DNA of 64,000 bases. Source: Saccharibacillus sp. O23 (lineage in GTDB: Bacteria; Bacillota; Bacilli; Paenibacillales; Paenibacillaceae). Shown piece by piece: positions 43,746-52,640 of this stretch. Position 1 is the first letter of the stretch. Every line of letters begins with the position of its first letter. The notes under the pieces were generated by a model, which was not told where the DNA came from, made no database searches, and worked only from the letters and a program-made list of their open reading frames with translations. The position numbers and the translations under genes are program-made. The stretch is taken from NCBI RefSeq assembly GCF_002205895.1, contig NZ_NJDE01000002.1:310001-374000 (forward strand), read 5' to 3'.

Positions 43746-44273
43746 CTAGTCCCGATGCTTCGTCAATTCATGGATCATATGCCGGATCTCCGGAAGGATG
43801 ATCCGGCGCATGGCCAAGGTTACGGCGCCGGTCGAGCCGGGCAAGGCGAAGACGACTTTTTCTTTGGCCGTTCCCGCGGAGGCGCGGCTGAGTACGGCTT
43901 TGGTGCCGATGTCCTCGGCGTAGCTCAGGTAACGGAACAATTCGCCGAATCCGTCGATTTCTTTTTCGAACAGCGGACGCACGGCCTCCAGCGTCACGTC
44001 GCGCTGCGCGATGCCGGTTCCTCCGGTCGTGACGATCGCGTCGACTTCGGCATGCAGGAGCCAACCGCAGACCAGCGAAGCGATCGCTTCAAGGTCGTCC
44101 GTGCAGATCGTATATTCGGCGATTTCGATTCCGGCTTCCGTCGCCAGTTCGATGATTTTTTGACCGCTGCGATCGGTTTCTTTGGTTCGGGTATCGCTGA
44201 CGGTCAGCACCGCCAATCGGATCGGCGGTTTGCTTGTTTTCTTTTCCGGCGTAGCGAATTCTTCGCTGCTCAT
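43746..44273 (-). CDS. moaB: Molybdopterin adenylyltransferase MoaB/MogA family
   Basis: A 175-residue protein with the MoCF fold: LAVLTVSDTRTKETDRSGQ, the adenylylation loop VTTGGTGIAQRDVTLEA and ALPGSTGAVTLAMRRIILPE. These enzymes adenylylate molybdopterin before MoeA adds molybdenum. The first 17 residues are a polar, probably disordered extension. It follows moeB on the minus strand (44-bp gap) and probably shares its transcript. Confidence 0.93.
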   Translation of the reverse strand: MSSEEFATPEKKTSKPPIRLAVLTVSDTRTKETDRSGQKIIELATEAGIEIAEYTICTDDLEAIASLVCGWLLHAEVDAIVTTGGTGIAQRDVTLEAVRPLFEKEIDGFGELFRYLSYAEDIGTKAVLSRASAGTAKEKVVFALPGSTGAVTLAMRRIILPEIRHMIHELTKHRD

Positions 44274-44317
44274 TTGCGCATCTCTCCCTCCGTTCTCTTT
44301 TTACGGTCCGCGATCGG

Positions 44318-45313
44318 TTATCCGAACACTTTCCGGTGCAGGTTGCGCCCTTCTTCCACGCTTCCCGCGCCATGGATCAGCAGCCGGCCGTTCATAAACA
44401 GAATGAACCTCGCGCCCAGCGCATGAAACTCGACGAAATGCGGAGTTCGGCGGAACGGGCCGTCCAGACGCCGCGCGATGCGTTCCGCGTCATCCAGCGT
44501 GACCGGGCGCTCCCGGTCCGGCAGCACTTGAACCGTATCGCGTCCGCACAGCGCCGCGTAAGCGGAACGATTCGTACGGGCAAGCGCGGGATAAGACGGA
44601 GCGGCGCCGCAAGAGGGGCAGTCCGCCTGCCGGATACGGGCAATGCCGGTATCCAAGCGCGAGCCGTTCCATAGATCGAAATGATGAATCTTGGTCAGCA
44701 GGGCTTCGCGATTGCCGCTCAGCCATTTCAGAGCTTCCGCGCTTTGCATCGCGGCGGTCATCTGCACGGCGGGAGCGATAATTCCTGCCGTATCGCAAGT
44801 ATCGTTGGCGGCGGGCAGCGTCGGCAGCAGGCAGCGAAAACAGGCCGAACGATCCGGCACGAACGGAAATACGCTGCCGGAAGAACCGACGCAGGCTCCG
44901 TAAATCCAAGGAATTCCCGCTTCGAGCGCGGCGTCGTTGATCAGCAGCCGCGTCTCGAAATTATCGGTCGCGTCCATGATCAACGAACATTTCGATGCCA
45001 AGTTCCGAATCAAAGCAGCGTCCAGATCGTCGAAGTACGTATGCAGGACCAGATCGGAACGGATCTTCAGCAGGCGCAGACGGGCCGCTTCGACCTTAGG
45101 GAGCATCTGCTCCGCGTCGCTCTCGGCGAACAACTGCTGACGCTGAAGATTGGACCATTCGACGTAATCCCGATCGACCAGATGCAGTTCGCCTACTCCG
45201 GCGCGGGTCAACGTCTCGGCGATCGCCGATCCGAGCGCTCCGCAGCCGATAATCGCGACCGAAGCTTCCGTAAGCCGCTGCTGTCCGTCTCCGCCGATCG
45301 GCCCGAATAACAC
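44318..45313 (-). CDS. moeB: Molybdopterin-synthase adenylyltransferase MoeB/ThiF family
   Basis: About 331 residues from GTG 45313: nucleotide loop AIIGCGALGS, DATDNFETR, and two zinc pairs, CFRC and CPSC. MoeB activates MoaD for sulfur transfer. The conserved family start (ERYSRQVLFGPIG) continues in frame upstream of 45313 to at least base 45331, but no ATG, GTG or TTG is found there. AAGGAGG at 45374-45368 is followed eight bases later by an in-frame ATC (45361), while the nearby ATG is out of frame. Either a rare start codon is used or the 5' end is damaged. The C-terminal 75 residues are a tail common to Bacillales homologues. Confidence 0.85.
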   Translation of the reverse strand: MLFGPIGGDGQQRLTEASVAIIGCGALGSAIAETLTRAGVGELHLVDRDYVEWSNLQRQQLFAESDAEQMLPKVEAARLRLLKIRSDLVLHTYFDDLDAALIRNLASKCSLIMDATDNFETRLLINDAALEAGIPWIYGACVGSSGSVFPFVPDRSACFRCLLPTLPAANDTCDTAGIIAPAVQMTAAMQSAEALKWLSGNREALLTKIHHFDLWNGSRLDTGIARIRQADCPSCGAAPSYPALARTNRSAYAALCGRDTVQVLPDRERPVTLDDAERIARRLDGPFRRTPHFVEFHALGARFILFMNGRLLIHGAGSVEEGRNLHRKVFG

Positions 45314-45390
45314 TTGGCGGGAGTAACGCTCCCGAGAAGAGAGTTGCGGCGACGTATCGATAGAGCATTCCTCCTTGACTTGAATGAGAA

Positions 45391-45413
45391 GCCGCCCGGT
45401 GTTCCCGGGCGGC
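45391..45413 (-). terminator. Probable narK terminator
   Basis: GCCGCCCGG pairs with CCGGGCGGC around five bases; on the minus strand it is followed only by TTCTCATT. It lies 90 bp beyond the narK stop and just before the moeB ribosome binding site. Confidence 0.55.
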
Positions 45414-45502
45414 CGCAGCTTCCCGCCGGAACGAAGATCCGGATCGGGCGATTTCTCGATTATGACGAGCGGAAACGCCGAGTGCAGCAGGCGGAATCCC
45501 TC

Positions 45503-46708
45503 TTATTTGCGCATTTTCTTGGCTTGTTCTCCGGTGACCGCTCGGCCGCCGACGGACGATCTCAGCATCTGGTCTTGGTAATGCAGCCAGAACACCAATA
45601 CGAGGCTGGCGAGCGCGACCTGCGACAGCAGCATGAAGCCGATCGAATATTGTCCGGTGGCCGCATGAATGGCCGCGAGCATGATCGGCGGGAAGAATCC
45701 GCCCAAGCCGCCCATCATGGACACGATGCCGTTGGCGATGCCGGCCTGCTTCTGGAAATAGAACGGAACCAGCTTGAAGATGATGCCGTTGCCCAGTCCG
45801 GCGCTGAACGCGATAGCCAGACAGCCGATCGTGTAAGGGCCGAGCGACGGAGAGAAGGCCAGCAGAATCGCGGCGATCGTATAGATCCCGAACGTGCCGG
45901 CGAGCAGCAGCAGCGGTTTGAAGCGGTCGGCCAACCATCCGCCTACCGGACGGAAAAACGTGGCGATCGCGATAAAGCCCGCGGTTCGCATTCCGGCGTC
46001 CACTTTTTCCAGACCGAAATTCGTCACCAAGAAGTTCGGCAGATAGACGGTGAACGCGACGAACGAACCGAACGTGATGAAGTAGAACAGCGAGATCATC
46101 CACAGCTTCTCGTTCTTGTAGATGCCTTTGATTTGTTCGACGATCGGAGTCTTCACTTTGGCTTCGCGTCGGTCGCCGAGCAGGAAGTTCAGTACGATGA
46201 AGACGGCGAGCAGGATCAGATAACATTTGACGGTGTTCTGCCAACCGAACTGCGTCGCCAGTACCGGAGCCGAGAACGTGCTGACCGCCGTACCGATGTT
46301 GCCCATGCCGTACATGCCGTTGACGAATCCGTGGCGTTCCGACGGATAATACTTCGGCAGCGAGGTCACGCCGACCGAGAATACCGCTCCCCCGATGCCC
46401 AAGAACAATCCGCCGATAATGAGCGCGGTCATGGATTGGGCTACGCTGATATAATACACGGGAAACAGCAGAAGCACAAAACTGATCAGGAAGACGAGTC
46501 TTGCTCCGATGATATTGGCGTAGTACCCGAGCGGAATTCGCAGCACCGAACCCAAGACGACCGGAATCGCCGTGACGATCGCCAGACGGTCCGCGGGAAT
46601 CGCGATATCTTCTTTGATGAAAGGCATCAGCGAGGAGATGATGACCCATACCATGAATCCGACCGTAAGATTCAGGGTTTGAAGCGGCAGCTGTAGTTTT
46701 TTGATCAT
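45503..46708 (-). CDS. narK: Nitrate/nitrite transporter NarK
   Basis: A 401-residue MFS protein with 12 helices and the nitrate signature of the NNP family: GIGGAVFSVGVTSLPKYYPSE and GNGMYGMGNIGTAVS-like NGMYGMGNIGTAVSTF in the first half, and AGLGNGIIFKLVPFYFQ and ANGIVSMMGGLGGFFPP in the second. It imports nitrate and/or exports nitrite. RBS and -10 sequences lie upstream, with NreC-like dyads, so it is probably induced together with narGHJI under anoxia. Confidence 0.95.
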   Translation of the reverse strand: MIKKLQLPLQTLNLTVGFMVWVIISSLMPFIKEDIAIPADRLAIVTAIPVVLGSVLRIPLGYYANIIGARLVFLISFVLLLFPVYYISVAQSMTALIIGGLFLGIGGAVFSVGVTSLPKYYPSERHGFVNGMYGMGNIGTAVSTFSAPVLATQFGWQNTVKCYLILLAVFIVLNFLLGDRREAKVKTPIVEQIKGIYKNEKLWMISLFYFITFGSFVAFTVYLPNFLVTNFGLEKVDAGMRTAGFIAIATFFRPVGGWLADRFKPLLLLAGTFGIYTIAAILLAFSPSLGPYTIGCLAIAFSAGLGNGIIFKLVPFYFQKQAGIANGIVSMMGGLGGFFPPIMLAAIHAATGQYSIGFMLLSQVALASLVLVFWLHYQDQMLRSSVGGRAVTGEQAKKMRK

Positions 46709-46758
46709 AAGACACGCACCTTTTCGACAGTTATCTTGGTCAACCTCTTACTGTCCCC

Positions 46759-46823
46759 ATTGTATCGACCGGCCGAAAGCCGGAATATAGGGGAGTCCCC
46801 TGTCCCCTACGGGGGAAACCCTG
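46759..46823 (-). promoter_or_regulatory. narK promoter with two NreC-like boxes
   Basis: On the minus strand a -10 box TACAAT (46764-46759) has no good -35. Two GGG/CCC dyads precede it: AGGGG-ACTC-CCCTA (46801-46788) and CAGGG-TTTC-CCCCG (46823-46810), centred 22 bp apart and about 42 and 64 bp before the expected start. They resemble the TAGGG-N4-CCCTA site of staphylococcal NreC. Confidence 0.6.
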
Positions 46824-46872
46824 AATATCGGGGTTCCGTCTTCTTTTGCGGACCGAAACGGTTTCCGACGCC

Positions 46873-46910
46873 AAAAAAACCTGCTTTCGCATAAGGCGAA
46901 AGCAGGTTTT
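46873..46910 (-). terminator. Terminator of the nreABC-hemerythrin operon
   Basis: A 15-bp perfect stem (AAAACCTGCTTTCGC with GCGAAAGCAGGTTTT) and a five-base loop, followed on the minus strand by T. It lies between the hemerythrin gene and the narK promoter. Confidence 0.9.
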
Positions 46911-46972
46911 ATCGCATACAGAACGAAGTTTGTTCAAACTTTTGTCATCGGTTATCCGAGACATCGCGTTTT

Positions 46973-47485
46973 TTAGACGATCATCGTGTTCATCCGCTCG
47001 TACAGTTTCAGCATTTGTTTCGGCAGAATGCGGGCTTCCGCCATCGGGAACAATACCGTTTCTTCTTTCACCTGATTGACGGTTAGCACTTCGAATGCTT
47101 CTCCGGCATCCCGAGCGGCCAGACGGATCTCTTCCAGCGTCAGCTCTTGGGGATTTCCCTCCGTTCGGTGCAGAAAGTGCCCGATATACCCTTCGATCTC
47201 TCGATGTTCTTCCTGAATCCCTACCAAGGGACCTTGATCGAAGCCGATATATCCGCCTAGCGTAGGGAAAAAGTGTTCTTCTTCTTTATCCGTATGCTTT
47301 TTCAGCGGGATCAGGAACTGCTCAAGCTTCTCACGCAGCGTCCCCGTCAGAACGCGGGCCACGCGCAGATCCGCTTCTTCTTCCAACCGGAGCGCGATCG
47401 GATGCCATTCGCCGGCCAGATAAGACAGATAACGATGCTCGTTTTCAAGAAGCCGCATCGCGGGTTTTTCGAACGTCAGTTCCAT
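46973..47485 (-). CDS. Hemerythrin HHE-domain protein
   Basis: A 170-residue four-helix protein with hemerythrin-type histidines: LENEHRYLSYLAGEWH, KKHTDKEEEHFFP, EEHREIEGYIGHF, and KEETVLFPMAE. Hemerythrin domains bind a di-iron centre and oxygen or nitric oxide. It follows nreC by 31 bp and precedes a strong terminator, so it belongs to the nre operon. Role inferred: repair or protection of iron-sulfur proteins, or NO handling during nitrate respiration, as in RIC/ScdA-like proteins, but the ScdA N-domain is absent. Confidence 0.88.
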   Translation of the reverse strand: MELTFEKPAMRLLENEHRYLSYLAGEWHPIALRLEEEADLRVARVLTGTLREKLEQFLIPLKKHTDKEEEHFFPTLGGYIGFDQGPLVGIQEEHREIEGYIGHFLHRTEGNPQELTLEEIRLAARDAGEAFEVLTVNQVKEETVLFPMAEARILPKQMLKLYERMNTMIV

Positions 47486-47516
47486 TCGGTTCGTCCTTTC
47501 TCCGTCCGGTCGCGGC

Positions 47517-48167
47517 TCAGAAGTCGAGCAGCTTTTTGCGCAGCGCGTATTCGACGAGCTCCGGACGGTTTTTCAAATTCAACTTCTCCATGATCTTCGC
47601 TTTGTGCGCTTCGACCGTTTTGACGGAAATAAACAGCTTTTCCGCGACTTCCTTGTTCCCGTAACCTTTGGCGATCAACGGCAGAATCTCCAATTCGCGC
47701 TTCGACAGCAGTTCGAACGGGTCTTCGGAACCGGCCGACGATTTATCGTTTTTGATAAACTCGCGGACCAGCGACGTCGCCATCTTGGGATGGATATACG
47801 TACCGCCGGCATGAATGGTACGAATCGCCAGCAGCAGCTCTTCGTCCGGCGCATTCTTGAGCACGTAACCCGAAGCCCCGCTTTTGAGGATATGGAACAG
47901 ATACTCTTCGTCGTCGTGCATGGTCAAGATCAGAATCTTCGTATCCGGATAATCTTCTTTGATTTTGCCGGTGGCGATCAGTCCGCTTTCTCCCGGCGGC
48001 ATGCTCAGGTCCATGATCAGAATGTCCGGATGAGTGCGCGCGACCGCCGCGTAAGCTTCGATGCCGTCGGCCGCCGTCGCGATGACCTCCATGTCCGGTT
48101 GAAAGTTCAGAATCATGGAAAACCCGCTGCGCACGATCGCATGATCGTCCGCGATCACGATTTTCAT
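47517..48167 (-). CDS. nreC: Oxygen/nitrate response regulator NreC
   Basis: A 216-residue NarL/LuxR-family regulator: receiver acidic pair in [13 protein letters not shown], phosphoacceptor in [15 protein letters not shown] (about residue 53), switch lysine in [12 protein letters not shown], and helix-turn-helix [26 protein letters not shown]. Phosphorylated NreC activates nar genes under anoxia. It overlaps the nreB end by four bases. Candidate binding dyads lie before narG and narK. Confidence 0.93.
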   Translation of the reverse strand: MKIVIADDHAIVRSGFSMILNFQPDMEVIATAADGIEAYAAVARTHPDILIMDLSMPPGESGLIATGKIKEDYPDTKILILTMHDDEEYLFHILKSGASGYVLKNAPDEELLLAIRTIHAGGTYIHPKMATSLVREFIKNDKSSAGSEDPFELLSKRELEILPLIAKGYGNKEVAEKLFISVKTVEAHKAKIMEKLNLKNRPELVEYALRKKLLDF

Positions 48168-49243
48168 CGGATTTCCTCCTTTGTGCGGGCGTGTCCGATC
48201 GGGACCCGGACTTCGACCCGAGTCCCTTGGCCCGGCTGCGATTCCACTCGGAACGCTCCGCCGGCCAACTCGGCTCTTTCTTTCATTCCGTAGAGCCCGA
48301 GTCCCGTTCCGATCGGCGACGCCCCTTTCTCGAAACCTTCTCCGAAATCTTCGACATCAAGCCCCAACGTATCGTCGCGATCGAACAAGCGGACAAGAAC
48401 GGTATCCACTTGAGCGTATTTGAGCGCGTTCAGCACGGCCTCTTGGCAGATCCGGTAGATCACGGTCTCGATCTCGCTGTGATAGCGGCGCCGAGCTAGG
48501 TCCGACTCGAATTCCACGACCAGACCGTAGCTTTGTTCGATGCGTTTGAAATGCGAACGGAAAGCCGCTTCGAGACCGAAATCGTCGAGCGCGGCCGGAC
48601 GCAAATCCACGGACAGGTTGCGGATATCGTCCAACAGACGGGTCATCGACGCTTCGGTCTGCCGCACCTTTTTCAGCACGGTCTCGTCTTCGGTCATATA
48701 TTTGAGCACGCGAAGATCGACAACGGCGCTCATCAATTCCTGGGCCACGCTGTCGTGCAGTTCCCGGGACAGCCGCTTGCGTTCGTTCTCCTGCGCTTCG
48801 ATGACGTGACGCATCATCTTACTCTGATACAGCTTCTCCTGCACGCGGAGCTGCGGCGTCAGGTCGCGCAGCATGAACACGCGCGTTCCGTTGTCGGGAT
48901 CGACCGTATGGAAAGAACCGGAGAACGGCACCACGCCTTTGTTTTTGGTCTCCAGATAGACTTGGAAAGAAGATTGTTCTTCGGATACCGGCATTTGAAA
49001 ATAACAATCCAAGCAGGTAAGCTGATCCGTATCGCTGGTGTAGCCGCGGCAGGTACCGCACAGCGCTTTTTCTTCGCCTTGATACAGCTTCATCAGCACG
49101 TCGTCGGACACGATCTCTTCGGCGGCCGGATTCATGGCGAGCGCGCGCCCGCTATTGTCGAAGAAAAAGATCGCTTCTTTGCTGTTTTCGAACAGTTTCG
49201 TCATCAATGGACTCATCGGTCCGATCTCGGGATGCGCGCTCAT
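48164..49243 (-). CDS. nreB: Oxygen-sensing histidine kinase NreB
   Basis: A 359-residue soluble kinase. A PAS-like N-terminal domain contains CX2CX11CX2C (CGTC then CLDC), the cysteine set that holds the oxygen-labile [4Fe-4S] cluster of staphylococcal NreB. The phosphorylated His is in [17 protein letters not shown] and the ATPase domain ends [21 protein letters not shown] 49243 overlaps the nreA stop (ATGA); a longer open frame lies inside nreA. It senses loss of oxygen and phosphorylates NreC. Confidence 0.95.
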   Translation of the reverse strand: MSAHPEIGPMSPLMTKLFENSKEAIFFFDNSGRALAMNPAAEEIVSDDVLMKLYQGEEKALCGTCRGYTSDTDQLTCLDCYFQMPVSEEQSSFQVYLETKNKGVVPFSGSFHTVDPDNGTRVFMLRDLTPQLRVQEKLYQSKMMRHVIEAQENERKRLSRELHDSVAQELMSAVVDLRVLKYMTEDETVLKKVRQTEASMTRLLDDIRNLSVDLRPAALDDFGLEAAFRSHFKRIEQSYGLVVEFESDLARRRYHSEIETVIYRICQEAVLNALKYAQVDTVLVRLFDRDDTLGLDVEDFGEGFEKGASPIGTGLGLYGMKERAELAGGAFRVESQPGQGTRVEVRVPIGHARTKEEIR

Positions 49244-49707
49244 AACGAGGCTACCTCCCTGCCGTCCAGTTCGCCTATGCCATGTGCGGCCGTTTGCTTG
49301 AGTTCTTCCATCAGTTCCGGCGTCATCTGTCCGTCCCGACGGAATCCCGCGAGCAGCACGCCGGCCACGCGGGCTTCGTTCCATAACGGCACGGCGCCCA
49401 GACTCTCGAGGTTCTCCGATCGGATGATCGGGTAGTTGAACAGGCTCGGCGCTCCTATATACTCCTGCACAGAAGGGATGTAAAGCGGTTTGCCGGTCTT
49501 GAACACGATGCCCGCGATGCCTTTGCCGGATCGGAGCACAATGCGGCGAAACCGGTCGTTCCGGTTGCCCGCGGCGTATTTCCAGCGGATGACGTACTGC
49601 TGCTCGGCGGATTCCATCATCGCCAACGCAAGGAAGTCGTATCCGAACGTTTCGCGGATCGCATCGAGTTCCTTCTGATAATCGGTAGGACTCATCATTA
49701 TCATCAA
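49240..49707 (-). CDS. nreA: Nitrate-sensing GAF protein NreA
   Basis: A 155-residue GAF-domain protein (GNRNDRFRRIVLRSGKGIAGIVFKTGKPL, SENLESLGAVPLWNEARVAGVLLAGF). NreA binds nitrate and controls NreB kinase activity in staphylococci. GGAG precedes several clustered in-frame ATGs (49707, 49701, 49698), so the exact start is uncertain. It heads nreABC, after a terminator-like hairpin that separates it from narI. Confidence 0.92.
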   Translation of the reverse strand: MMIMMSPTDYQKELDAIRETFGYDFLALAMMESAEQQYVIRWKYAAGNRNDRFRRIVLRSGKGIAGIVFKTGKPLYIPSVQEYIGAPSLFNYPIIRSENLESLGAVPLWNEARVAGVLLAGFRRDGQMTPELMEELKQTAAHGIGELDGREVASL

Positions 49708-49731
49708 TCTCCAATCTCTCAGCTAAAGCGG

Positions 49732-49765
49732 AAAAGCGGGCCCGGCACGTTGTGCTAACCCGCTT
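49732..49765 (-). terminator. Terminator or attenuator between narI and nreA
   Basis: On the minus strand AAGCGGG pairs with CCCGCTT, with an inner GCAC/GTGC stem, followed by TTTCCG. It would end most nar transcripts yet permit some read-through into nreABC. Confidence 0.6.
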
Positions 49766-49808
49766 CCTTCGATGTCCGGCCGCGCCGCCCGTGTGTCCGC
49801 CGCGCCGG

Positions 49809-50495
49809 TTAGTTGGATCTGTGTCTTCTGTACAGAATATAACTTCTGCCGATATAATTCAACGGCACGCTCCATACGTGAACAAGGCGCGTGAAAGGCC
49901 AGAAAGCGAAGATCGCGAAGCCTGTCAGCGCATGGATTTTGAACGACGCCGGAACGTTATGCATCAGCGAAGCGTCCGGGCTGAACATGAACAATCCGCG
50001 GAACCAGACGGAAATGGTCTCCCGATAATCGAACTCCGGCTGTACGGCGTTGGTGAACAAAGTCGCATACATGCCCATGAACACGATAAACAGCAGCAGC
50101 ACGTTGACGATCAGATCGGAAGCCGAGCTGAGCCTACGGACGTTGCGGATCGTGAAGCGGCGCGCCGTCAGCAGCAGCATGCCGATCAGCGTCATCGCGC
50201 CGAAGATTCCGCCGATGTAGACCGCGCCGATATGGTAGATATGGTCGTTCACGCCCATCGCGTGCAGCCAACCTTTGGGAATCAGCAGACCCGAGACGTG
50301 TCCGAAAAATACCGGAATAACCCCCAGATGGAACAGCAAACTGCCGAACATCAACTGTTTTTTCTCGATGAATTCGCTCGATTTCGCCGTCCAATTGAAC
50401 TGATCGTGGCGATAGCGGAAGATATGCCCGACGATAAAGATCATCATGCAGGCGTACGGGAAGATTACCCATAGAAACTGATCGAACATATTCAT
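49809..50495 (-). CDS. narI: Respiratory nitrate reductase gamma subunit NarI
   Basis: A 228-residue membrane protein with five helices and conserved haem-b histidines (HIFRYRHDQ, FHLGVIPVFFGHVSGLL, HIYHIGAVY, MHNVPASFKIHALTGF). NarI takes electrons from quinol and passes them to NarH. ATG 50495 overlaps the narJ stop; a longer in-frame reading upstream (to 50693) is inside narJ and out of its frame. Confidence 0.95.
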   Translation of the reverse strand: MNMFDQFLWVIFPYACMMIFIVGHIFRYRHDQFNWTAKSSEFIEKKQLMFGSLLFHLGVIPVFFGHVSGLLIPKGWLHAMGVNDHIYHIGAVYIGGIFGAMTLIGMLLLTARRFTIRNVRRLSSASDLIVNVLLLFIVFMGMYATLFTNAVQPEFDYRETISVWFRGLFMFSPDASLMHNVPASFKIHALTGFAIFAFWPFTRLVHVWSVPLNYIGRSYILYRRHRSN

Positions 50496-51058
50496 GGATT
50501 CACGGTCTCCTGTTCTACGCAGGCCCGGAGGGTACGGCGAAGTCCCCGCACCAGATGGCGGTAAGGACTCTCCAGCTTCTCGAGCGCCTGCAGCAAATGA
50601 TACGTGCCGTCTTCGAAGATCGCGAAGATCAACCGGAAATTCTCCGGCGCTTTGCGTTCTTTCATCCATTCGGCGGCATAGAGGAATTCGCACATCAGCG
50701 GCAGATAATCGGGCAGTTCGCCTTCCGGCATCTCCAGACCGAACATCTCGTACAGGACCTTGAGTCTAAGCAGCATCTGACCGCGTTCTTTGGCATCCTC
50801 GAATTTGAAGTACGTCATATACAGCGCGCAGTCTTTCTGAAAATCGAACGTCTCCGTATACTGCTCGCGGATTTCGTCGAGACTCAGCTCGTGCATGCGC
50901 GCCCAATAAGCTTGCACGTCCGCGAGCCCCGGATGATCCGGCGCGAACGATTCTTCCAGAAAAGACGGATGAAAGTCCGTCTTCTCCGGATACATGAGCT
51001 GGTTGGCGAAAAATCCGAAGGAAGCTTTGTAATCGTAGAGTTTCGCGACATCAATCAC
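50492..51058 (-). CDS. narJ: Nitrate reductase assembly chaperone NarJ
   Basis: A 188-residue helical protein of the NarJ/TorD family (YKASFGFFANQLMYPEK, EQYTETFDF, LKVLYEMFGLEMPEGELPDYLPLMCEFL). It is not part of the final enzyme but holds NarGH for cofactor insertion. The start is GTG 51058, overlapping the narH end by eight bases. Confidence 0.94.
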   Translation of the reverse strand: MIDVAKLYDYKASFGFFANQLMYPEKTDFHPSFLEESFAPDHPGLADVQAYWARMHELSLDEIREQYTETFDFQKDCALYMTYFKFEDAKERGQMLLRLKVLYEMFGLEMPEGELPDYLPLMCEFLYAAEWMKERKAPENFRLIFAIFEDGTYHLLQALEKLESPYRHLVRGLRRTLRACVEQETVNP

Positions 51059-52640
51059 GCCAGATCCCCCCGTAGAAATTCTCTTCGTACATCTCCTTGC
51101 CCGTCTTCTCGACCGCTTCCGAATTCGGATCGATCGACGAGACGGCCGGGCCGCAGCCGTCGCAGCCTCCGCCCGTCGTGCTCATGCCGCCCAGCATATC
51201 GCCGAAACCGGCCGCGCCCTGCGCGCGATAAGGGTTGGCGTACCCTTCGCGGTGCGAAGTCGGCACGACGAAGCGATCTTCGTATTTGGCGATCGCCAGC
51301 AGCCGGTACATGCTTTCGGTCTGTCTGGCTGTCAGACCTACACGCTCCAGACGGGCATTATCGAATTCCTGTCCGGTCGTCTTGGCTCGCATATACGAAC
51401 GCATCATGGCCATCCGCTGCAGCGCGCCTTTCACGGCTTCCGTGTCTCCGGCCGTCAGCATGTTCGCCAGATATTGGATCGGCGTCCGCATCTCTTCGAT
51501 CGCCGGGAAGATCATGTCCGGATTCTCGATCGAATCTTTGCCTTCGAAATAGTTCATGATCGGGCTGAGCGGCGGTACGTACCAGACCATCGGCAGCGTC
51601 CGGTATTCCGGATGCAGCGGGAACGCCAGTTGATGTTCGATCGCCAGTTTATATACCGGCGAGTTCTGAGCGGCTTCGATCCAGTCTTCGGAGATTCCGT
51701 CTTTGCGCGCCTGCTCGATGATCGTCGGATCGCTCGGATCGAGGAACAGATCGCACTGCGCTTTGTACAAGTCCTGCTCGTTCGGCGTGGATGCCGCTTC
51801 GAGCACGCGGTCCGCGTCGTACAGCAGCACGCCGAGATAGCGGATACGGCCGGTGCAGGTCTCCGAGCAGACGGTCGGCAATCCCGCTTCGATCCGCGGG
51901 AAGCAGAACGTGCACTTCTCCGCTTTGTTGGTCTGCCAGTTGAAATAGACTTTCTTGTACGGGCAGCCGGTCATGCAGTACCGCCAGCCGCGGCAAGCTT
52001 CCTGATCGACGAGCACGATGCCGTCTTCTTCGCGTTTGTACATCGCGCCCGACGGGCACGAAGCGACGCAGCTCGGATTCAGGCAGTGTTCGCACAGACG
52101 CGGCAGATAGATCATGAACGATTTCTCGAAATTGAACTTGATTTCTTCTTCGATCTTCTGGATATTCGGGTCGAGCGGTCCGGTGACGTGCGCGCCGGCC
52201 AGATCGTCTTCCCAGTTCGGGCCCCATTCGAGATCCATTTTTTCTCCGGTGACGACGGAGTGGGCGCGGGCGACCGGCGAATGTTTCTGGTCTTTGGCGT
52301 TCGTCAGGTCTTCGTAGTTATAGGTCCACGGTTCGTAATAGTCTTTCATCTCCGGCATGTCCGGGTTATAGAAGATTTTTCCGAGCGCAACTTTGGACAG
52401 TTTGGTGCCGGATTTCAGTTCCAGTTTGCCTTTGCGAAGCTGCCAGCCGCCTTTGTACAATTCTTGGTCTTCCCAGCGTTTCGGATATCCGATGCCCGGT
52501 TTGGTCTCGACGTTGTTGAACCACATGTATTCCGCGCCTTTGCGGTTGGTCCACGTGGTCTTGCAGGTCACGCTGCACGTATGGCAGCCGATACATTTGT
52601 CGAGGTTCATGACCATCGCGATTTGCGCTTTAATTTTCAA
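51051..52640 (-). CDS. narH: Respiratory nitrate reductase beta subunit NarH
   Basis: A 529-residue iron-sulfur protein with four cysteine groups: CIGCHTCSVTC near residue 16, CEHCLNPSCVASCP, CRGWRYCMTGCP with the Trp that converts one cluster to [3Fe-4S], and CTFCFPR with CSETC. It carries electrons from NarI to NarG on the cytoplasmic face. The C-terminal region has an extra CDGCG (GGGCDGCGP) not usual for narH. It overlaps narG by 11 bases. Confidence 0.96.
   Translation of the reverse strand: MKIKAQIAMVMNLDKCIGCHTCSVTCKTTWTNRKGAEYMWFNNVETKPGIGYPKRWEDQELYKGGWQLRKGKLELKSGTKLSKVALGKIFYNPDMPEMKDYYEPWTYNYEDLTNAKDQKHSPVARAHSVVTGEKMDLEWGPNWEDDLAGAHVTGPLDPNIQKIEEEIKFNFEKSFMIYLPRLCEHCLNPSCVASCPSGAMYKREEDGIVLVDQEACRGWRYCMTGCPYKKVYFNWQTNKAEKCTFCFPRIEAGLPTVCSETCTGRIRYLGVLLYDADRVLEAASTPNEQDLYKAQCDLFLDPSDPTIIEQARKDGISEDWIEAAQNSPVYKLAIEHQLAFPLHPEYRTLPMVWYVPPLSPIMNYFEGKDSIENPDMIFPAIEEMRTPIQYLANMLTAGDTEAVKGALQRMAMMRSYMRAKTTGQEFDNARLERVGLTARQTESMYRLLAIAKYEDRFVVPTSHREGYANPYRAQGAAGFGDMLGGMSTTGGGCDGCGPAVSSIDPNSEAVEKTGKEMYEENFYGGIWRD

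Noticed and set aside
45314-46696. Plus-strand frame opposite narK (460 codons)
   Set aside because: Low-complexity Asp/Arg/Gln/Glu sequence, opposite a clear transporter frame; no start signal.
46740-46964. Small minus-strand frame in the narK upstream region
   Set aside because: It runs through the narK promoter, the NreC-like dyads and a terminator, and has no ribosome binding site.
50493-50693. N-terminal extension of narI into narJ
   Set aside because: The extra 66 residues are out-of-frame narJ sequence; ATG 50495 overlaps the narJ stop in the usual way.
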